NCBI GenBank assembly: GCA_964511075.1
Contig: CAZEDM010000002.1
Location: 243,396-307,395 of the forward strand
DNA from: CAZEDM01 sp964511075
GTDB lineage: Bacteria; Zixibacteria; MSB-5A5; RBG-16-43-9
Reading direction: 5' to 3'
DNA length: 64,000 bases
Under the pieces are notes generated by a model. That model saw only the letters and a list, made by a program, of their open reading frames with translations, was not told the DNA's origin and ran no database searches. The translations under genes were made by a program, and so were the position numbers. Positions 60,179-64,000 of the stretch are shown here, piece by piece; within the stretch, counting starts at the first letter, position 1; every line of letters begins with the position of its first letter.

Positions 60179-60991
60179 ATGTGTGAGTTCTGCCACCAGC
60201 ACGGTGAAGGTAAGAAGTGGTATCTTTTGATGAAGAACTATTCAGAAGAAATGTTTCGCCAGAAGAAAAGCGATGAGTTCATGCGGAAATTTTTCAGAGA
60301 ATTCACCGAGAATTCGGACAAGGTACTTGCTCAAATTGATTCTCTTCGCAAAGGTCCGAATCTCGTCCAGAGGTTTTTGAGGAATATGGTGGTAAGAAAG
60401 CAGAAGAAGGTTCACTATGGACAGATCGTCCCCTTGGAGGATGTCGAGAAGATAATAGATCTGGTAAAAGTTGTGATCAGGCTCCCCTGTGTGTGCAGAA
60501 AAGTTACTCTGGGCAAGGAAGTAAGATATTGCTACGGGGTCAGCGCACCAGTTAAAGGGCTTATTGACGAATTTCCGGATATTACTCACGACTTTGAAGT
60601 CCTGAGCCAGGAGCAGGCTAAAAAAGCTTTCAGGGAGATGGACGAGCAGGGGCTGGTTCACTCGGTCTGGACTTTCCAGACCCCCTTTATCGGCGGGCTA
60701 TGTAACTGCGATGCAGATTGTCTTGCCTATCAGATGAGCTTCAATAATAATATCCCCATGTACTTCAAAGCAGAATACGTGGGAGTCATAGATTGGGACC
60801 TGTGCACCGGATGCAAGGATTGCAGGAGCCTCTGTCAGTATGGTGCCATAACCTACTCCGCTTTTAATAGCAAGTGCAGCGTGGATGCCCGGAAGTGTTA
60901 CGGATGCGGAGTATGCAGAACTGCCTGCCCGAATGAAGCGATCTCCTTAGTCGAGAGAGAGGAGTTCAGGTTACCGGCTGCGACAGAATAA
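60179..60991 (+). CDS. Protein with two [4Fe-4S] ferredoxin clusters and a cysteine-rich helical domain
   Basis: AAGGAGA lies about six bases before ATG 60179, so the upstream GTG 60143 is less likely; the product has 270 residues. The C-terminal third carries two complete ferredoxin clusters, CTGCKDCRSLC near residues 205-215 and CYGCGVCRTAC near 240-250, each followed by a distal Cys-Pro/Gln turn. The N-terminal part has CEFC at its start, LPCVCRKV near 106 and GGLCNCDADC near 170, which could bind another metal cluster. It is probably a cytosolic electron-transfer or redox-sensor subunit. No redox partner is adjacent, and I cannot assign a pathway. Confidence 0.83.
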   Translation: MCEFCHQHGEGKKWYLLMKNYSEEMFRQKKSDEFMRKFFREFTENSDKVLAQIDSLRKGPNLVQRFLRNMVVRKQKKVHYGQIVPLEDVEKIIDLVKVVIRLPCVCRKVTLGKEVRYCYGVSAPVKGLIDEFPDITHDFEVLSQEQAKKAFREMDEQGLVHSVWTFQTPFIGGLCNCDADCLAYQMSFNNNIPMYFKAEYVGVIDWDLCTGCKDCRSLCQYGAITYSAFNSKCSVDARKCYGCGVCRTACPNEAISLVEREEFRLPAATE

Positions 60992-61020
60992 CTCCCTTAA
61001 ACAGGATTGAATAAATTGTG

Positions 61021-61048
61021 TTGACAAGCGGGATTTTTCGTATAGATT
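61021..61048 (+). promoter_or_regulatory. Probable promoter of the tRNA cluster
   Basis: TTGACA (61021-61026) is followed after 16 bases by TAGATT (61043-61048); TATAGA two bases earlier gives a 14-base spacer. It lies 58 bases before tRNA-Thr. Confidence 0.5.
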
Positions 61049-61105
61049 TTGGCGTGCTCTTTGAAAATTCAGGTTGAGTAAAACTGCCTTCGGATAAAGT
61101 TTTTT

Positions 61106-61177
61106 GCCGATGTAGCTCAATGGTAGAGCAGCTGATTTGTAATCAGCTGGTTGGAGGTTCGATCCCTCTCATCGGCT
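61106..61177 (+). tRNA. tRNA-Thr (anticodon TGT)
   Basis: The cloverleaf is complete: acceptor GCCGATG/CATCGGC plus discriminator T, D arm GTAGCTCAATGGTAGAGC, anticodon stem GCTGA/TCAGC with loop TTTGTAA (anticodon TGT), and T arm with GGTTCGATCC. CCA is not encoded. It is the first of a three-gene array. Confidence 0.97.
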
Positions 61178-61183
61178 AAAAAT

Positions 61184-61249
61184 ACAGTTTGGAGTTTGTC
61201 AGTTTGTTCGAAGATCTTCAAACTTCAAACAATCAAACGCACAAACTGT
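61184..61249. repeat. tRNA-spacer palindrome, copy 1 (no cargo)
   Basis: The ends ACAGTTTG/CAAACTGT are perfect inverted repeats and the centre is GAAGATCTTC (61210-61219). The arms are built from TTTGGAGTTTG/AAACTTCAAAC words. It starts 6 bases after tRNA-Thr and ends 6 bases before tRNA-Gly. Confidence 0.88.
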
Positions 61250-61255
61250 TTTTCT

Positions 61256-61329
61256 GCGGGAGTAACTCAGTTGGCTAGAGTCACAGCCTTCCAAGCTGTT
61301 GGTCGCGGGTTCGAGTCCCGTCTCCCGCT
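61256..61329 (+). tRNA. tRNA-Gly (anticodon TCC)
   Basis: The acceptor GCGGGAG/CTCCCGC with discriminator T, the anticodon stem ACAGC/GCTGT with loop CTTCCAA (anticodon TCC) and T arm GGGTTCGAGTCCC are all paired. CCA is not encoded. Confidence 0.97.
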
Positions 61330-61335
61330 GGGAAT

Positions 61336-61772
61336 ACAGTTTGGAGTTTGTAAGTTTGTTCGTTTGGAGATAAAAAAATGCAATTCAATTTTGAAAAATT
61401 GATAGTTTGGCAAAAGTCGATGGAACTAGTTGATCTGGTTTATACCTTGGTTAAGAGGTTTCCGAAGACTGAAACTATTATTCTTGTGCCTCAGTTGTTA
61501 AGAGCGGCAAATTCAGTTCCAGCTAATATTGCCGAAGGTAGTTACAGACAGAGTAACAAAGAGTTTATCCAGTTTCTTTATATAGCCAAAGGCTCGGTAG
61601 CTGAGACCTTGACTCTGCTCGAGGTCTCATACCGAAGGAAATATATAATCCAGGAGGAAAAAGAAAAGATTAGGATTTTATGCAAAGATATTTTCAATTT
61701 ACTAAGTGCCTTGATAAAATCTTTGTCTAAATAGAATTTCTTCAAACTTCAAACATTAAACTAACAAACTAT
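61336..61772. mobile_element. tRNA-spacer palindrome, copy 2, split around a four-helix-bundle gene
   Basis: The left half, from ACAGTTTGGAGTTTG to TTTGTTCG (61336-61362), matches copy 1 almost base for base. The right half (CTTCAAACTTCAAACA to CAAACTAT, 61740-61772) matches the right arm of copy 1. The gene at 61378-61734 replaces the palindrome centre. It starts 6 bases after tRNA-Gly and ends 5 bases before tRNA-Tyr. Mobility is inferred. Confidence 0.65.
61378..61734 (+). CDS. Four-helix-bundle protein (23S rRNA intervening-sequence family)
   Basis: The 118-residue protein matches the 23S rRNA-associated intervening-sequence protein family: FEKLIVWQKSMELVDLVYTL at the N-terminus, LVPQLLRAANSVPANIAEG near residues 39-57 and FLYIAKGSVAETLTLLEVS near 71-89, four amphipathic helices in all. 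Relatives were first seen as ORFs inserted in bacterial 23S rRNA genes, and the fold also occurs in Avd proteins of diversity-generating retroelements. Here it is inside a palindromic element between tRNA-Gly and tRNA-Tyr, so it would be transcribed as part of the tRNA precursor. Its molecular role is unknown. The ATG has GGAGATAAAAAA upstream. Confidence 0.9.
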   Translation: MQFNFEKLIVWQKSMELVDLVYTLVKRFPKTETIILVPQLLRAANSVPANIAEGSYRQSNKEFIQFLYIAKGSVAETLTLLEVSYRRKYIIQEEKEKIRILCKDIFNLLSALIKSLSK

Positions 61773-61777
61773 CTTTT

Positions 61778-61859
61778 GGAGAGGTTCCCGAGTGGCCAAA
61801 GGGAACAGACTGTAAATCTGTCGGCGATGCCTTCGGAGGTTCGAATCCTCCCCTCTCCA
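61778..61859 (+). tRNA. tRNA-Tyr (anticodon GTA)
   Basis: This class II tRNA of 82 bases has acceptor GGAGAGG/CCTCTCC with discriminator A, anticodon stem ACAGA/TCTGT with loop CTGTAAA (anticodon GTA), a long variable arm CGGCGATGCCTTCG and T arm GGTTCGAATCC. CCA is not encoded. Confidence 0.96.
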
Positions 61860-61865
61860 GGAAAT

Positions 61866-61934
61866 ACAGTTGGGATTTTGTCGGTTGGTGAGTTTGTTCG
61901 AATCAGACGGACAAGTGCCGAGCAAACAAACTAT
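61866..61934. repeat. tRNA-spacer palindrome, copy 3 (degenerate)
   Basis: It starts ACAGTTGGGATTTTG, again exactly 6 bases after a tRNA 3' end, contains GAGTTTGTTCGAA as in copy 1, and ends CAAACTAT. The arms are more diverged than in copies 1 and 2. Confidence 0.7.
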
Positions 61935-62146
61935 TTTTTGCGTAAGTGCCGTCTCCTGTTTTTCTTCATACAACTAAAAGATATGGATTAAATAATTAAA
62001 CTTGCAAAAATAATCACCTGTTTCTTCGTATTTAAAATCACCATAAGGACTGTTAAGATTTTGAACAATCTAACGATAATATACTTGTAATTCCCTAAGT
62101 TATAAAAACTTAAGAAAAAGCAACCGCTGTCCGGAGGCAGATATTT

Positions 62147-63061
62147 ATGATTTTTGATAATATATTAAAGACTATTGGTAAGACCCCGCTGGTTCGAATG
62201 AATAAACTCACCGGTCCTGCGGATGCGGCCGTTTTAGCAAAATTGGAGTTTTTCAATCCAGCCGGCTCGGTTAAAGACAGGATTGGTTTATCGATGATTG
62301 AAGATGCAGAGAGAAGCGGTAAACTGAAACCCGGAATGACTATTGTGGAACCAACCTCCGGGAATACCGGCATCGCCATTGCTATGGTCTCGGCTGTCAA
62401 GGGCTATAAGTGTGTTCTTGCTATGCCGGACACTATGAGTCTTGAGAGAAGAGCGTTACTTAAATTCCTGGGCGCAGAGTTAGTATTGACCGATGGTGCT
62501 TTGGGCATGAAAGGGGCAGTGGATAAGGCAGATGAGTTAGTCAGGCAAAAGGGTTACTTCCAGCCCCAGCAATTCGAAAACCCTGCAAATCCGGAGATCC
62601 ACAGCAAAACCACGGCCCAGGAGATCATTGGGGATTTGGCTGATCTGAAATTGGACTATTTTGTTGCCGGGGTGGGCACCGGAGGAACAATCACTGGAGC
62701 AGGTAAGGTTCTGAAGGAAAAATACGGATGCAAAAACATTGCAGTTGAGCCAGAAGATTCTCCGGTTCTTTCAGGCGGCAAGCCTGGCAAACACAAAATC
62801 CAAGGAATAGGCGCTGGTTTTATTCCCAGGATTTATGACCCGGAGAATGTAGATGAGATAATCTGCGTTAGCAATGAGGATGCCCTTGCCACCTCAAGGA
62901 AGGTGGCCCAGGAGGAGGGTATATTAGCAGGTATATCAGCTGGTGCAAATTTATTTGCCGCGCTCCAGGTAGCTAAAAAAGCCGGCAAAGGCAAGCTGGT
63001 CGTGGTGATTATTCCAGACTTGGCTGAAAGGTATTTGAGCACTGACCTTTTCAAAGAATGA
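62147..63061 (+). CDS. cysK: Cysteine synthase A (O-acetylserine sulfhydrylase)
   Basis: The 304-residue PLP enzyme has the catalytic Lys in FFNPAGSVKDRIG near residue 44, the substrate loop EPTSGNTGIAIA near 70-80, the phosphate loop GVGTGGTITGAG near 180 and QGIGAGFIPRI near 222. It makes L-cysteine from O-acetylserine and sulfide. cysE, which makes O-acetylserine, follows after 149 bases. The cysteine would feed both bacillithiol (BshC) and CysS encoded in this window. The gene starts at ATG 62147 with GTCCGGAGGCAG close upstream. Confidence 0.96.
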   Translation: MIFDNILKTIGKTPLVRMNKLTGPADAAVLAKLEFFNPAGSVKDRIGLSMIEDAERSGKLKPGMTIVEPTSGNTGIAIAMVSAVKGYKCVLAMPDTMSLERRALLKFLGAELVLTDGALGMKGAVDKADELVRQKGYFQPQQFENPANPEIHSKTTAQEIIGDLADLKLDYFVAGVGTGGTITGAGKVLKEKYGCKNIAVEPEDSPVLSGGKPGKHKIQGIGAGFIPRIYDPENVDEIICVSNEDALATSRKVAQEEGILAGISAGANLFAALQVAKKAGKGKLVVVIIPDLAERYLSTDLFKE

Positions 63062-63210
63062 AAAGGCAGGTCAAAGAAATAGCGTTGGTTAACAGATGGA
63101 AGTGAAGTTTAAAGCTATAGTTTTACTAAAAAATTAAGAGAATCATTTTGTAAACATTAGAGCTTGTACTTCCAGGCTGTTCTCTTAAGAGTCGGCGTAG
63201 AGGTGCTAAT

Positions 63211-63759
63211 ATGATCTCCATCCTTGAGGATATAAGGGCTATATATGAGAATGACCCCGCAGCCCGGAACATCGAATTTCTGCTTTATCCAGGCTGGCAT
63301 GCTATAACGATTTATCGATTCTGCCATCTGCTCTGGAAGCTAAAAATCCCGTTTTTACCCCGCTTACTTTCCCAGATATCGCGCTTCCTGACCGGTGTGG
63401 AAATTCACCCCGGGGCAGAAATCGGAAAAGGCTTTTTCATCGACCACGGTATGGGCGTGGTAATCGGGGAGACGTCCGTGATCGGTGAGAAATGTGTGTT
63501 GTTTCACAATGTGACCTTAGGCGGAACCGGCAAGCACAAGGGAAAGAGACATCCGAGCGTAGGTAACAACGTAACCATCGGGACAGGAGCAATACTTCTG
63601 GGTCCAATTGAAATAGGGAACAACGTGAGGATAGGGGCAAATTCTTTTATCTTTATGCACGACGTCCCGGATGGCGCCACCGTAGTTGGCTGTCCAGGCA
63701 GGATAGTTAAGCTCAACGGCGAGAAAGTTGAGCTTGATCTTACTCCTACAAAAATTTGA
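63211..63759 (+). CDS. cysE: Serine O-acetyltransferase
   Basis: The 182-residue protein is the short form of CysE: a helical N-terminal part (ILEDIRAIYENDPAARNIEF), then left-handed hexapeptide repeats from about residue 65 (IHPGAEIGKGFFIDHGMGVVIGE, GEKCVLFHNVTLGG) with the catalytic His near 75, the GTGKHKGKRHPSVG loop near 115 and a C-terminal tail that would bind CysK. It acetylates serine with acetyl-CoA, the step before CysK. The ATG has AGAGGTG upstream. It is the last protein gene before a second tRNA-Thr. Confidence 0.95.
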   Translation: MISILEDIRAIYENDPAARNIEFLLYPGWHAITIYRFCHLLWKLKIPFLPRLLSQISRFLTGVEIHPGAEIGKGFFIDHGMGVVIGETSVIGEKCVLFHNVTLGGTGKHKGKRHPSVGNNVTIGTGAILLGPIEIGNNVRIGANSFIFMHDVPDGATVVGCPGRIVKLNGEKVELDLTPTKI

Positions 63760-63769
63760 AATTTTTTAC

Positions 63770-63797
63770 TTGACAAAAAATGTAGTGGTGCTATATT
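63770..63797 (+). promoter_or_regulatory. Promoter with extended -10 upstream of tRNA-Thr(GGT)
   Basis: TTGACA (63770-63775), a 16-base spacer and TATATT (63792-63797) preceded by TGC (TGN extended -10). It lies 11 bases after the cysE stop. Confidence 0.7.
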
Positions 63798-63939
63798 AAA
63801 AGTTTATCGTATATGCAGTTGAGCAATTTTTTGAATTCTTGCGCTCAACTGAGATGAATAATTATATCTTTTTTTTGAATAAAAATAAATAAGGATCAGA
63901 TTAAAGAGGAAAATTTTTTTTAACAAGAGGAACTTTTCA

Positions 63940-64000
63940 GCCCATGTAGCTCAGTTGGTAGAGCACATCCTTGGTAAGGATGAGGTCACCAGTTCAATCC
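63940..64000 (+). tRNA. tRNA-Thr (anticodon GGT), 3' end cut by window
   Basis: The acceptor 5' strand GCCCATG, D arm GTAGCTCAGTTGGTAGAGC, anticodon stem CATCC/GGATG with loop TTGGTAA (anticodon GGT) and most of the T arm are present; the 3' acceptor strand lies beyond base 64000. Confidence 0.95.

Noticed and set aside
61378..61734. Diversity-generating retroelement accessory (Avd) protein
   Set aside because: The fold is shared with Avd, but no reverse transcriptase, template repeat or variable repeat is seen in the window; the 23S intervening-sequence family fits better.

Overview
The window reads as one contiguous piece of a bacterial chromosome from the Fibrobacteres-Chlorobi-Bacteroidetes (FCB) side of the tree, most likely an uncultured lineage such as Zixibacteria. 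The support is indirect but consistent. It has several large secreted proteins ending in the NYPNPFNP-type FlgD-like sorting domain used by type IX secretion, a gingipain-type (C25) PorU-like peptidase next to a PorV-like barrel, a dockerin-ended repeat protein, bacillithiol genes, and a candidate SOS operator matching the box described for Fibrobacter. No rRNA gene is present, so the assignment is an inference. Every gene I can support lies on the + strand.

Layout. 1-6.4 kb: end of an M48 membrane protease, two small accessory proteins, a lone aconitase/LeuC-family large subunit, a DUF554 membrane protein and a class II aldolase. 6.4-25 kb: a surface and secretion locus with a PorU-like C25 protease, a PorV-like barrel carrying a large inserted propeller/LysM-like region, an M6 metalloprotease, two tandem DUF5683-like proteins, an NHL lipoprotein, a 1139-residue outer-membrane protein, an Omp85 protein and a UbiA prenyltransferase. 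25-31.5 kb: two giant tandem paralogous secreted proteins that have exchanged sequence. 31.5-36.5 kb: tatA, endonuclease III, a cupin and the full bacillithiol set bshC-bshA-bshB1. 36.6-44.9 kb: a HEPN-like protein, a 14-repeat dockerin protein, a Ski2/Hel308-type helicase with a LexA-like operator, a membrane-anchored protein and a DinB-fold protein. 45-53.8 kb: an EF-G-like GTPase, a frameshifted outer-membrane barrel, YebC, ruvC-ruvA-ruvB, queH, DUF2905 and queA. 53.8-61 kb: ispD, an accessory insertion with a DUF559 gene flanked by repeats, ispF, DedA, ddl, a HAD protein, cysS and a ferredoxin-type protein. 61-64 kb: tRNA-Thr, tRNA-Gly and tRNA-Tyr with palindromic spacer elements, one of which carries a four-helix-bundle gene, then cysK, cysE and the start of a second tRNA-Thr.

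Themes. Cell-surface export dominates the first half. Low-molecular-weight thiol metabolism recurs: cysE and cysK make cysteine, cysS uses it, BshA/B1/C build bacillithiol, and a DinB-fold protein may belong to the bacillithiol-transferase group. The intergenic DNA is unusually rich in short palindromes whose stem sequences differ from copy to copy while the symmetry is kept. Two of the interspersed-repeat families appear to carry small genes (DUF559 and the 23S-intervening-sequence protein), and word-repeats have leaked into the reading frames of QueH, Ddl and the sorting domains of the two giant paralogs.
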